In this document: in pieces, positions 8,411 to 18,112 of the stretch
Layout of the letters: every line of letters begins with the position of its first letter
How positions within the stretch are numbered: position 1 is the stretch's first letter
From: Thermotogaceae bacterium
GTDB taxonomy: Bacteria > Thermotogota > Thermotogae > Thermotogales > Thermotogaceae
DNA length: 35,659 nt
Direction: 5' to 3'
Assembly: GCA_015489065.1 (NCBI GenBank)
Contig: WGAO01000011.1
Span: 1 to 35,659, forward strand
Notes under the pieces: model-generated
Databases searched by the model: none
What the model was told of the DNA's origin: nothing
The model's input: the letters and a program-made list of their open reading frames with translations, nothing else
Translations under genes and position numbers: made by a program

Positions 8411-9823
8411 ATGAAAGTGTTTTTGATCGTTCTTTTTCCCGTTCTCATCTTTCCAATAGTTCTCAAGACGACATTTCAAATTGCCATACCAAAATACATG
8501 GTTATGAACGGAAAGCCCACAGGAGTGGGCTATGAAATATTTCAAAAGCTCAAAAAGTCTTTAGAAAAGCGCGGCATAGATCTCGTTTGGGATGGAAAAT
8601 TTAGAAACATGGAAGAGATACAAAGTCTTCTTTCAAGTTGCAAAATAGATTTATTTATAGGGATGTCAAAGACTAAAAAAAGAATGGAGAAATTCGATTT
8701 CTCATCGTATCCCTTGTATTCTCTCAGTTATGTCTTTCTTACAAGAAAGAGAGCAAAGAAAGTGAAGAAGATCTTGGTTGTTGGAGGAACTAAGACAGAG
8801 AGTCTTCTTCTGAGAGCTTCTCCCTCGAATGAGAAATTCAATATCATTCGTGTTCAGAGTGTAGACCATGCTGTGTCTCTTCTTGATTCAGGAAAGGCGG
8901 ATGCTATATTTTACAACTCGATGTCTCTTGGATACATATACAATCAAAATCCATTGAAGTACTCAATCATCACTTACTTTTCTGGGAAATACTATCAATT
9001 CGTTGCGTTCTCAAAGTGCTTGCACAAAAATATAAAGGAAATTCTTAACAAAGCTATATTTGAAATGCTGAGAAGTGGTGAAGTCAAGGCAATTATATTG
9101 AACTTCGCTTTGTGGAACTACATGAGGCCCGCTAACTATTTGATTTTCGCTGTCTCAAATTGGCCTCCGTATGAATTTACAGATGGGGAGAGATGGTTCG
9201 GTATCGATGCAGAGGTAGTTCAAAAGCTATTTAAGGAGCTTGGCTTTGAAATAGAGATGGAAAATATGAGTCTTGCTAGAACCCTTGAATCGATAAAACT
9301 TGGAATAATTGATGGTACCTTCTCCATATCGATGACGAGTGATAGAAAGAAGTATATGTACTTTTCATCAGAGCCGATAAGTATTAGCATAGATGGATTT
9401 CTTTACAGAAAAGATCGATTTAAAGATAAAGATCTGTATACTCCGATGAATCTCGTATGTGGATATGTTCCCGGATACGCGTATGAGAATGTCCTTAGTC
9501 AAGAAACTTCCCTGAGATTGATACCGTTGTCGAGTATTGAATCCGGAGTAAGGGCTCTTCTAGCCGGAAGAATTGATATACTCGCCACGAATAAGTTTGT
9601 TGGTATGTACTATGTAAAGAAGCTTGGAGAAGCTGAAGAAGTCAGTTTTCTGCCAGTTTTTGGAAGAGATTATTACTATGTAGCTCTCTCAAAGGTTGAT
9701 AGCTATCATAAAGAGATTCTAGAGGCTTTTTCAAAGAGGTTCGAGATATTCAAGCACACCAGAGATTATGAAAGGATTCTAGAAGGCTATGGGTTGAGCT
9801 ATGAAGATGCTCGAATAATGTAA
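8411..9823 (+). CDS. Secreted protein with two tandem SBP_bac_3-like (periplasmic binding) domains
   Basis: N-terminal signal sequence MKVFLIVLFPVLIFPIVL; repeat 1 (TTFQIAIPKYMVMNGKPTGVGYEIFQKL...DLFIGMSKTKKRMEKFDFSSYPLYSLSYVFL) and repeat 2 (NYLIFAVSNWPPYEFTDGERWFGIDAEVVQKLFKELGF...DGTFSISMTSDRKKYMYFSSEPISISIDGFLYRK). Confidence 0.75.
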   Translation: MKVFLIVLFPVLIFPIVLKTTFQIAIPKYMVMNGKPTGVGYEIFQKLKKSLEKRGIDLVWDGKFRNMEEIQSLLSSCKIDLFIGMSKTKKRMEKFDFSSYPLYSLSYVFLTRKRAKKVKKILVVGGTKTESLLLRASPSNEKFNIIRVQSVDHAVSLLDSGKADAIFYNSMSLGYIYNQNPLKYSIITYFSGKYYQFVAFSKCLHKNIKEILNKAIFEMLRSGEVKAIILNFALWNYMRPANYLIFAVSNWPPYEFTDGERWFGIDAEVVQKLFKELGFEIEMENMSLARTLESIKLGIIDGTFSISMTSDRKKYMYFSSEPISISIDGFLYRKDRFKDKDLYTPMNLVCGYVPGYAYENVLSQETSLRLIPLSSIESGVRALLAGRIDILATNKFVGMYYVKKLGEAEEVSFLPVFGRDYYYVALSKVDSYHKEILEAFSKRFEIFKHTRDYERILEGYGLSYEDARIM

Positions 9824-10917
9824 ATACTGTTGTACACCTCTGGAAGGATTTTCACAGCCACTTTGGCAATTTCCGGATCGAACTGTTTTCCGGTCTGCTC
9901 TTGAATCTCTTTTATCGCGTCAGATAGAGGAAGACCTTTTCTGTATGCCCTGTCAGATGTCATTGCATCGAAGGTATCGGCAACGCTAACTATTCTGACT
10001 TCAAATGGAATTTCCTCACCCTTCAAGCCGTCCGGATATCCCAATCCGTCCCATCTCTCATGATGGTTTCTAACAATAGGCCTTATGTTATCAAGCCAAG
10101 GGTATCCTTTTATCATCTCTTCTCCGGCAACAGGATGCCTCTTTATAACCTCATATTCTTCTTTAGAAAGCTTTGTAGGCTTTAGCAATATGTATTCAGG
10201 TATTGAGAGTTTACCTATATCATGTACTACGGAACCCCAAAATATCCTGTCAACATCTTCTGTGTCCAGATTCATCTCCTTAGCTATCGATACTGCATAT
10301 CTTGCAACTCTTTCAGAATGTCCAACAGTATAAGGATCTCTTGCTTCCATTGCTTTTATCATCGCCATTATTATTTCCCTCTGATACCCTCGTTCTCTTT
10401 CCTGATATATCTTCATAGTCGCGAATATAGACGCAATCCTTGCAAACATCTTTACGACTTTTAAGTCTTCTTCAGTTATTTCTACATTTTTGGTGGTATC
10501 CAGAAAAAATCCTCCTATTATCTTCCCCTCAACTTTTATTCCTATGGCTATTGTTTTCTTTATCTCTTTAGATCCGGCACTTTCTAAACTCTTTAGACTA
10601 TCATCTTTCAGATTTATCTCATTCCAGTTATGCACTCTGTCAATTACCACGGGAGAATCCCCTTTTGGTATCATGGCTTTTCCAGGCGGGAATTTAACAT
10701 TTTTGAGATCCTCTCCAAATCCAACCCATGCCACATATCTGTAATATCCATCATTGTCTTTCATTATCACGCTTCCTCTGTCAAATTCTGGCAAGAGCAT
10801 AAGAGCGGCTTGAAGGAGTTTCTTCATGAAATCCTCCACGCTCATTCTGAGTTTGAGGTCTGATAGAAAGTCAAGCGCTTCGTCCAGAAGAAGTCTCTCA
10901 AGTCCCCTGAATTTCAC
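9799..10917 (-). CDS. GAF-like sensor fused to HD-GYP domain (putative c-di-GMP phosphodiesterase)
   Basis: HSERVARYAVSIAKEM, VVHDIGKLSIPEYILLKP, HPVAGEEMI, NHHERWDGLGYPDGLKGEEIPFEVRIVSVADTFDAMTSDRAYRKGL. Confidence 0.9.
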   Translation of the reverse strand: MKFRGLERLLLDEALDFLSDLKLRMSVEDFMKKLLQAALMLLPEFDRGSVIMKDNDGYYRYVAWVGFGEDLKNVKFPPGKAMIPKGDSPVVIDRVHNWNEINLKDDSLKSLESAGSKEIKKTIAIGIKVEGKIIGGFFLDTTKNVEITEEDLKVVKMFARIASIFATMKIYQERERGYQREIIMAMIKAMEARDPYTVGHSERVARYAVSIAKEMNLDTEDVDRIFWGSVVHDIGKLSIPEYILLKPTKLSKEEYEVIKRHPVAGEEMIKGYPWLDNIRPIVRNHHERWDGLGYPDGLKGEEIPFEVRIVSVADTFDAMTSDRAYRKGLPLSDAIKEIQEQTGKQFDPEIAKVAVKILPEVYNSIYIIRASS

Positions 10918-11039
10918 CAGCTCCTTTCTATGTCTTTATTTTATAACATCCTTTCGGGAATGACATCCACCTTGATGGAATTTATAGTATAATTTAACTA
11001 AGATGTGCCAGAGAAAAAATTAAAAAAGGAGGGAGTCTT

Positions 11040-13019
11040 GTGCGGAGCATTAAAGCCCAAGTAATGCTGATGTTTACTGTGATCATAGCTGCTATCATAT
11101 CGGTGTTCTTTGTCGTATTTTACCTTCAGCAAAAGAGCACTATAACAAATTACGAGAAGGAAAACGCAAAACACCTCAGCGAATTCGTTAAAGTTGTCAT
11201 AGATGAAAAATCATATCAAGGAGCCATGGGAGCGTATATAATCTCAAAAACTCCGCAGTTTGTAGAGCTCTTTGCGAAACGCGATAGAAAAGACCTTTAC
11301 GAGAATCTAAAGGACATGTGGGAAGGTCTTAAAAAGTTCGGAGTAACGCAGTTTCAGTTCCACCTTCCACCGGCCATTAGTTTTTTGAGAGTTCACAAAC
11401 CACAGAAGTTTGGAGACGATCTCTCATCTTTCAGAAAAACAGTCGTGGCCGCTAACATGCAGAAGAAGATAGTCTTTGGAGTTGAAAAGGGAAGAGCGGG
11501 TTTTGGACTTAGGGGAGTTGTACCGGTGTTCGATAACGGAAAACACATAGGGAGTGTTGAAATGGGAATGTCGCTTGGAAAAGATTTCTTGGAGTTTTTA
11601 AAGGAAAAATTGGGTGGAGAGTGGTTTCTCTACACTCTAGTTAGAGGGATTTCCTGGAATGAGAAAGATTATTTTGGGACTATGGATAGAGACGAATTCT
11701 CAGTTGATGAAACAGCTATAGAGAATGTAAAAAGAGGGAATGTTTCGTTTTATTTTGATAAAGATCATGAGAAGGTCGTTATTTTGATACCGATAAAAGA
11801 TTTCAGCGGAAAAGTCGTCGCCTATCTAAAAGCTATCAAGGATACTTCTTATTTCTCATCGATGAGAAAAGTTATAAGGGATTCCCTGATCTATGGTGTT
11901 TTGTTCCTTGGCATATCTCTCCTTATCTTCTGGATCTATTCTGAAAGAGCTTTTAAACCAGTCGGTGTCATAACAGAGGCGGCTGAGAAGATATCACAAG
12001 GTGATCTCACTGTTAGAATAGAGGTCAAGGGTAAAAACGAGTTTGGCAAGATCTCGCAATCCATGAACGATATAGTGGAGAGTTTTTCAAATAATTTGAA
12101 AACTATAATCAAAGCAGCAGAGGATTTAAGAAACTTCTCAGAAGATTTGAGGAGCTTCAGTTTGGATCAAGAAGAAAAGATCTCAAATGTGGCAAAGTTC
12201 GTAGAGAGTATAAAGTCTATGGTCACGAATACTTCCGCTTCTATAGAAGAGGTTACCTCAGGCATAGAAGAGGTGGCTTCTGGTGCTCAAACGCTCTCCA
12301 ACATGGCGCAGCAGCTTTCAGATCTTTCGCAAGACATGGCTAATTCCGCATCTGATGGAAGGGAAGCGCTCGAAAGCGTTGCTGCTGAAATAGAGGAAGT
12401 TGTCAAGAAGGCATTCAGTACATCCGATGTCGTATCGGAAGTTGCCAAAAAGGCTGAAAACATTGGAAGTATTGTTGAAACTATAAGCAGTATAGCTGAG
12501 CAGACTAACCTCTTGGCTCTTAACGCGGCTATTGAAGCGGCAAGGGCTGGAGAAGCTGGAAAGGGCTTTGCAGTTGTTGCAGATGAGATAAGAAAGCTCG
12601 CTGAAGAGTCAAGGAAAGCGACAGAGGATATATCTAAGATATTGAACGAAATGAAAGATGGGTCGATAAAAGCAAAAGAATCCACCGAAGATACGGTGAG
12701 AGGTATCAAGGCTACACAGGAAAAGGTGGAAGAGGTTAAGGAGAAGTTCAACATAATTGGTGAAAAGGTGGAAGAGGTCAGATCGATGATCGAAAATCTA
12801 GCCGCAACTTCACAAGAGCAGGGAGCGGCAAGTGAAGAGATGGCATCTGCTATGGACAACGCATCACGCTCTGTAATGGAGATAAGCGAGAAGATATCTA
12901 TGATGACGGAAGAGATGGAAGATATATCCGAGATGGCAAAGGAATTATCGAGAAACGGAGAGAAACTATCGGAGCTCTCTGCAAACCTTGAGAGTCTTTT
13001 AAAAATCTACAAGGTATGA
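11040..13019 (+). CDS. Methyl-accepting chemotaxis protein with dCache_3-like extracellular sensor, HAMP
   Basis: Two TM segments flanking sensor with [35 protein letters not shown]...[28 protein letters not shown] ([27 protein letters not shown]); signalling tip [40 protein letters not shown]. Confidence 0.95.
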   Translation: MRSIKAQVMLMFTVIIAAIISVFFVVFYLQQKSTITNYEKENAKHLSEFVKVVIDEKSYQGAMGAYIISKTPQFVELFAKRDRKDLYENLKDMWEGLKKFGVTQFQFHLPPAISFLRVHKPQKFGDDLSSFRKTVVAANMQKKIVFGVEKGRAGFGLRGVVPVFDNGKHIGSVEMGMSLGKDFLEFLKEKLGGEWFLYTLVRGISWNEKDYFGTMDRDEFSVDETAIENVKRGNVSFYFDKDHEKVVILIPIKDFSGKVVAYLKAIKDTSYFSSMRKVIRDSLIYGVLFLGISLLIFWIYSERAFKPVGVITEAAEKISQGDLTVRIEVKGKNEFGKISQSMNDIVESFSNNLKTIIKAAEDLRNFSEDLRSFSLDQEEKISNVAKFVESIKSMVTNTSASIEEVTSGIEEVASGAQTLSNMAQQLSDLSQDMANSASDGREALESVAAEIEEVVKKAFSTSDVVSEVAKKAENIGSIVETISSIAEQTNLLALNAAIEAARAGEAGKGFAVVADEIRKLAEESRKATEDISKILNEMKDGSIKAKESTEDTVRGIKATQEKVEEVKEKFNIIGEKVEEVRSMIENLAATSQEQGAASEEMASAMDNASRSVMEISEKISMMTEEMEDISEMAKELSRNGEKLSELSANLESLLKIYKV

Positions 13020-13030
13020 GTTGAAATGCA

Positions 13031-13056
13031 AGCGGGGCTTCAAAGCCCCGCTTTTA
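13031..13056 (+). terminator. Rho-independent terminator after the chemoreceptor gene
   Basis: AGCGGGGCTT-CA-AAGCCCCGCT followed by TTTA; 10-bp perfect stem between convergent genes. Confidence 0.8.
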
Positions 13057-13057
13057 T

Positions 13058-14287
13058 TCATATCAAGTGAACCACAAGGCCGCTTTGTAGTTTTGGATGA
13101 AACCAAGTGGACTTTGGCGGAACTACTCTGCCTTCATCTGCAATTTTCATAATTGCTTCAAGTGGTGTTGGATAGAGAGAGAACCCGACTTTCCACCCTT
13201 TTTCGTCTATATAGCTCACCAATTCTCCTAGACCGTTAACAGCTGGGACAAAATCTATCCTAGGATCTGTTCTGGGATTTTCTATACCGAGGATCGGCGA
13301 AAGTATCTCATTCTGTAGTATTGAGACATCGAGACTTTTTACCGGATCGTTCTCATCCACCTTTTTTGGAGTCAAGACATACCATTTTCCGTTTCCAAGG
13401 TACATGCCAAATTCGTGAACTTTCTCAGGACGATAAGGTTTCCTTTCGGCTTCCCTTATTTCAAATTTCTCGGACAGCTTTTTGAGGAATTCTCCGGCAG
13501 TCATGCCATTGAGATCTTTCACAACACGGTTGTACTCGTAAACTTTGAGTTTGTCATGTGGGAATACAACTGCAAGGAAAAAGTTGTATTCTTCTTCTCC
13601 TGTGTGATTCTCGTTCTCCTCCTTGAACCATTCTCTTGCTCTTGCAGCAGCAGCAGCTCTGTGATGACCGTCAGCTATGTAAAGCGAGTCGATTTTTTCA
13701 AAAGCTTTAACGATCTCCGATATCTTTCCCTCGTCTTTTATCACATAGAAAGTGTGCCTAACATCTTCAAAAACAAAGTCGTACTCTGGATCTTCATTCA
13801 CATTTTCAAATGTTTTGTTAACTTCGGGATCTGACCTGTAGGTGAGATACACAGGACCTGTGTGCGCTTTGACATAGTAGACATGTTTAGCCCTTTCATC
13901 CTCTTTCTTCTTTCTTGTGAGCTCATGCTTTTTAATTTTCCCCTGAACATATTCATCGACTGAAAAAGTAGCCACCAGTCCTGTTTGTACATGGCCTTTA
14001 TATTCTAATCTGTAGACATAAAGATAATCTCTATCATCTTGAAACATGTAGCCTCTTTCTATAAGCTCTTCAAGAGCCCTACGCGCGGATTTCAGAACCT
14101 TTTCAGATTGTGTATCGACTTTCCCTTCGAAATTAACCTCAGGTCTCGTTACCCCGAAGAAACTGTGTGGATATTTTTTTACTGTTTCTCTAACTTCTTC
14201 TTCACTGACCACATCGTAAGGTTTAACGGCTATTTCCTCAACCATGTCTTTTCTTGGACGAAGTCCCCTGAAGGGTCTTACAATCAT
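13058..14287 (-). CDS. DUF1015 family protein
   Basis: IVRPFRGLRPRKDMVEEIAVKPYDVVSEEE start typical of DUF1015; central LYIADGHHRAAAAARA motif. Confidence 0.85.
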   Translation of the reverse strand: MIVRPFRGLRPRKDMVEEIAVKPYDVVSEEEVRETVKKYPHSFFGVTRPEVNFEGKVDTQSEKVLKSARRALEELIERGYMFQDDRDYLYVYRLEYKGHVQTGLVATFSVDEYVQGKIKKHELTRKKKEDERAKHVYYVKAHTGPVYLTYRSDPEVNKTFENVNEDPEYDFVFEDVRHTFYVIKDEGKISEIVKAFEKIDSLYIADGHHRAAAAARAREWFKEENENHTGEEEYNFFLAVVFPHDKLKVYEYNRVVKDLNGMTAGEFLKKLSEKFEIREAERKPYRPEKVHEFGMYLGNGKWYVLTPKKVDENDPVKSLDVSILQNEILSPILGIENPRTDPRIDFVPAVNGLGELVSYIDEKGWKVGFSLYPTPLEAIMKIADEGRVVPPKSTWFHPKLQSGLVVHLI

Positions 14288-15699
14288 CCTTTCTTCCCTC
14301 CTTTCAGTATATAAGATATGTCATAGCTTTCTGGATCACACCAATCAAAAGATACACTGATCTTCTTTCTGTGTTTCTTTTCGAGCTTCTTCACACCTTC
14401 CGAATTGAGATATCCTGAGAGCATCGAATGCACCCTCAATCTAACTTCTTTTGCGTCTGGAACTCTATTGACATCTGAATCTATCCTTGAAAACACCACG
14501 GGTGGAGCTATTACTTTCCCGCTTCCACCACATACAGGGCAAGTTGCCAGGAGAAAGGATTCCACAGATCTTGTGGTTCTTTTTCTTGTCATCTCAAGAA
14601 GCTCAAGTCTTGTAAAGCCAAGTATATCGACTTTCGATCTGTCTTTTTTTGTCTCTCTTCTTAAGATTTCTATGACTTTTTTCTTGTCGTTTTCATCTTT
14701 CATAGATATGAAGTCCACAACTATTATTCCACCTATGTTTCTAAGTCTTATCTGCCTCGCTATCTCTACCGCAGCTTCTAAATTCGTTCTAAGTATGAGA
14801 TCTCTGTGAGACTTTCCTTTTATGTTGGACGCCGTGTTAACATCTATCACCGTCATTGCCTCTGTTGTATCTATAACTATAAATCCTCCACTCTTAAGGT
14901 GAATTATTCTCTTTGTTATTTCTTCCATCTGCTTGTAAAGGCCCAGCTCTTCGAATGGATCTGTATCCATTACTTTTATCTCAAGAGATGATTTGTAAAC
15001 TTTTGAGAGTTGCTTTGCACGCTCAACGAGTTTCTTATCATTGGTATAGAGTTTTTTTGTCTCCCTCTCTAATCTATCTCTGAGAATCATCTCCTCAACG
15101 CTCGGCTCTTCCCTCAAAACCTTTGGTTTTCTCGAACGCCTGAATTTATTCAAGATCCTTTTCCATTCTTCCCTGAGATTTTCAAGTTCTTCTAGCATGT
15201 ACTCTTCAGCAACGCCTTCAGCCGCTGTCCTTACAACTATTCCCTCGCCTCTTTCTCTAACTTTTGAGAGAAAAAGGAGGAGCTTTTCACGCTCCTCCCT
15301 TGGTATTCTTCTTGAAACTCCCTTGGCATAGTTTGCCGGGAAGTAGACCACATATCTGCCCGCCAAGCTGATCCTAGTCGTGACTTGTGGACCTTTCATT
15401 TTTGTTGAATCCTTCTTAACCTGAACCAGTATTTTCATACCTTCTTTGAGTTCCTCTGCTTTTAACACATTCTTTAGATAGCTCTTTGAAACTTCTCTCA
15501 GTCTTAAAAAGGCATTTTTACCAGTTCCGATATTTACGAAAGCCCCGTCAAGATTTTTGATTATCTTCTCAATTCTGCCAAGGTATATATTTCCGGCTAT
15601 GGATTCGTAATCCTCAGAGAATATCTCAACGAGTTTTCCACTTTCCAAAACTGCACCTAATACCTTGTTGTTTGTTTTAGAAATAACTAATTCTTTCAA
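14284..15699 (-). CDS. rng: Ribonuclease G/E family endoribonuclease
   Basis: S1-like N-terminus (GNIYLGRIEKIIKNLDGAFVNIGTGKNAFLRLREV), catalytic AMTVIDVNTAS, IGGIIVVDFISM, TRLELLEMTRKRTTRS, zinc-link CPVCGGSGK. Confidence 0.9.
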   Translation of the reverse strand: MKELVISKTNNKVLGAVLESGKLVEIFSEDYESIAGNIYLGRIEKIIKNLDGAFVNIGTGKNAFLRLREVSKSYLKNVLKAEELKEGMKILVQVKKDSTKMKGPQVTTRISLAGRYVVYFPANYAKGVSRRIPREEREKLLLFLSKVRERGEGIVVRTAAEGVAEEYMLEELENLREEWKRILNKFRRSRKPKVLREEPSVEEMILRDRLERETKKLYTNDKKLVERAKQLSKVYKSSLEIKVMDTDPFEELGLYKQMEEITKRIIHLKSGGFIVIDTTEAMTVIDVNTASNIKGKSHRDLILRTNLEAAVEIARQIRLRNIGGIIVVDFISMKDENDKKKVIEILRRETKKDRSKVDILGFTRLELLEMTRKRTTRSVESFLLATCPVCGGSGKVIAPPVVFSRIDSDVNRVPDAKEVRLRVHSMLSGYLNSEGVKKLEKKHRKKISVSFDWCDPESYDISYILKGGKKG

Positions 15700-15708
15700 C
15701 AGATCACC

Positions 15709-16254
15709 TCACTCATAGAGCTCTAGAAGTCCGTATTCTCCTTCTTTCTTTTTGTATATGACGTTTATTTCACCAGTCTCTGTATTTCTGAACACAAGAA
15801 ACAGATGGTCCATGGTGTCCATTTGAAGGACAGCTTCCTCGATGCTCATAGGCATAAGTGCAACCCTTTTTACAGAAGAGATCTTATCCTCAGGTTTCTG
15901 ATCGACATCTGAGTAATCAGTTTTCGGTATAGACTCGACAAGCCCTTTGCTTCCTGCTTTGTGACGGGTCCTCATCCTACTTCTCAGTTTTTTGACCTGC
16001 TTTTCAAAAGCGTCGGAGGCGAAGTCTATTGCTGTGTAAAGATCTGTATTTCTCTCCTCAACTTTTATTATGTCTCCTCTGAGGTTGGCGACTATTTTGA
16101 CTATGTAGTTTTCTGCATCCTTTTCTAGTCTTATCTCCATTGATGTAACATCTCCATCAGATAGAACTCTGTCTACTTTTTCAAGTCTTCTGTCTATGTA
16201 GTTTTTGATGGCGCCGGAAACATCTACGCCTCTTCCTAAGACTCTGTACTCCAT
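15709..16254 (-). CDS. hpf: Ribosome hibernation promoting factor (long form)
   Basis: MEYRVLGRGVDVSGAIKNYIDRRLEKVDRVLSDGDVTSMEIRLEKDAENYIVKI plus C-terminal domain IEEAVLQMDTMDHLFLVFRNTETGEINVIYKKKEGEYGLLE; start moved to ATG at 16254 with upstream GGGAGGTG. Confidence 0.88.
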   Translation of the reverse strand: MEYRVLGRGVDVSGAIKNYIDRRLEKVDRVLSDGDVTSMEIRLEKDAENYIVKIVANLRGDIIKVEERNTDLYTAIDFASDAFEKQVKKLRSRMRTRHKAGSKGLVESIPKTDYSDVDQKPEDKISSVKRVALMPMSIEEAVLQMDTMDHLFLVFRNTETGEINVIYKKKEGEYGLLELYE

Positions 16255-16279
16255 AAAGTTCACCTCCCTAGTGTAAATA

Positions 16280-18097
16280 TTACTCGACTGTAACACTCTT
16301 CGCCAAATTCCGAGGTTTGTCGGGATCATACCCTTTAATGTCTGCCATGTGATACGCAAATGTTTGGATGACCGGTGCCATGACGAGTGGATAGAGCTCA
16401 TCTGCGACTCTTGGTACAAAAAGCACATCATTTGAAATATCGAAGAGCTCACCATTACCAGAAGTTCCGACAGATATTATCTTTGCATCTCTTGCCTTGC
16501 ACTCTATAATGTTCGATTTCATCTTCAGATATAGAGAATCAGATGGTGAGATTGCAAAGACGGGAAATTTCTCATCCAGAAGCGCTATTGGTCCATGTTT
16601 CAACTCACCAGCCGGATACGCTTCAGCGTGTATATAACTTATTTCTTTGAGCTTAAGAGCCCCTTCCATTGCAGTTATGAATCCATAACCCCTTCCTATG
16701 TACATGAAATGCTCATATCTTGAATATTTTTCCGCGAGGGCTCTTATGGAATCGCTCAGTGAAAGAACATTCTCAAAGATTTCAGGCATCCTTATCAGGT
16801 TATCAAGAATTCTCTTGTGTCTTCCACTCCAAAATCCTCTCTCTCTTATCAACTGAAGTCCAAGAAGAGCTAGAATGGTAAGTTGAGCCACATAGGTCTT
16901 TGTGGCTGCCACACCTATTTCGGGTCCTGAGTTCATCATTATAGATATGTCAGATTCCCTAGTTATGGTGGAACCCACTACATTCGTTATCGCTATTATG
17001 TTTGAACCCAAGCGTTTGGCAAGTCTGACCGATTCGAGTGTATCGGCTGTCTCACCAGATTGGGAAATGGCTAGTGTTAGAGTTTTATCGTCTATATGTG
17101 GTTTTCTGTATCTGAATTCTGAAGCTACTTCGACGCTTACATCCACATCAGTGTGTTGTTCAACAAAGTATTTGAAGAACATCGCCGCGTGGTAAGATGT
17201 CCCACACGCTACGACATTGATTCTCGTTATTTTGGAAAGATCGAGTTCTTCCAGTTCAGGGATTTTTACATATCCATCTTTTATTCTGCCAGTCATGGCA
17301 GAAACAAGGGTTTGTGGACCTTCCATTATCTCTTTCATCATGAAATGCTTATATCCACCCTTTTCTGCTGCTGATTCGCTAAGATCGATTCTTTGTATCC
17401 TCCTGTCAACAGGTTTTCCATCCATACGAAAGACTTTCACTCCTTTGTCATTCAAAAGGGCGATATCTCCATCTTCCAAAAATATGAAATCCTTTGTGTA
17501 CCTGAGCATAGGAGTTATGTCGGATGCAATCAGAGAAAATCCATTTCCAACTCCTATGACAAGAGGGCTTCCTTTTCTGGCGGCAATTATGGTGTCTGGA
17601 TGGTCTGAATGAACAACACCTATGGCATATGCTCCATCAAGCTTTCTCACGGCATTTAAGACCGCTTCGAATATGTCTCCTTTGTATTCTTCTTCTATAA
17701 GGTGTGCTATGACCTCTGTGTCTGTGTCTGATCTGAACTCGTGCCCAAGGCCTTCGAGAAAAGCCTTGAGTTCTCTAAAGTTCTCTATTATCCCGTTGTG
17801 AACGATCGCTATCTTTCCCGTGCAGTCCGTGTGAGGATGAGCGTTTGTATCGTTTGGAGAGCCATGTGTAGCCCATCTCGTATGCGCTATGCCGACACTT
17901 ATCTCATCCTTTAAGTGCTCTCCAAGGCTGCCCCTGAGAACATCTATCCTTCCAACACTCTTGAAAATCAGTACTTTTCCATCCTTTATATAAGCCACAC
18001 CTGCTGAGTCATAACCTCTGTATTCGAGCCTTTTTAGAGAGTCCACAACATCAAAGACTTTAAAATCGTCACCTACGACACCGACTATACCGCACAA
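16280..18097 (-). CDS. glmS: Glutamine--fructose-6-phosphate aminotransferase (isomerizing)
   Basis: MCGIVGVVGDD (TTG start leaving Cys1), HTRWATHGSPNDTNAHPHTDC, SQSGETADTLESVRLAK, C-terminus DPDKPRNLAKSVTVE. Confidence 0.97.
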   Translation of the reverse strand: MCGIVGVVGDDFKVFDVVDSLKRLEYRGYDSAGVAYIKDGKVLIFKSVGRIDVLRGSLGEHLKDEISVGIAHTRWATHGSPNDTNAHPHTDCTGKIAIVHNGIIENFRELKAFLEGLGHEFRSDTDTEVIAHLIEEEYKGDIFEAVLNAVRKLDGAYAIGVVHSDHPDTIIAARKGSPLVIGVGNGFSLIASDITPMLRYTKDFIFLEDGDIALLNDKGVKVFRMDGKPVDRRIQRIDLSESAAEKGGYKHFMMKEIMEGPQTLVSAMTGRIKDGYVKIPELEELDLSKITRINVVACGTSYHAAMFFKYFVEQHTDVDVSVEVASEFRYRKPHIDDKTLTLAISQSGETADTLESVRLAKRLGSNIIAITNVVGSTITRESDISIMMNSGPEIGVAATKTYVAQLTILALLGLQLIRERGFWSGRHKRILDNLIRMPEIFENVLSLSDSIRALAEKYSRYEHFMYIGRGYGFITAMEGALKLKEISYIHAEAYPAGELKHGPIALLDEKFPVFAISPSDSLYLKMKSNIIECKARDAKIISVGTSGNGELFDISNDVLFVPRVADELYPLVMAPVIQTFAYHMADIKGYDPDKPRNLAKSVTVE

Positions 18098-18112
18098 CGC
18101 TCATCACCCCTC

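Noticed and set aside
10961-10993. Standard sigma70 promoter before the chemoreceptor gene
   Set aside because: A good TATAAT exists (10988-10993) but no -35 with acceptable spacing; TGACAT is 21 bp away, so not called as a feature.
12287-12859. 190-aa antisense ORF in the chemoreceptor gene
   Set aside because: Ser/Ala/Leu-rich shadow of the coiled-coil signalling domain; no RBS or homology signature.
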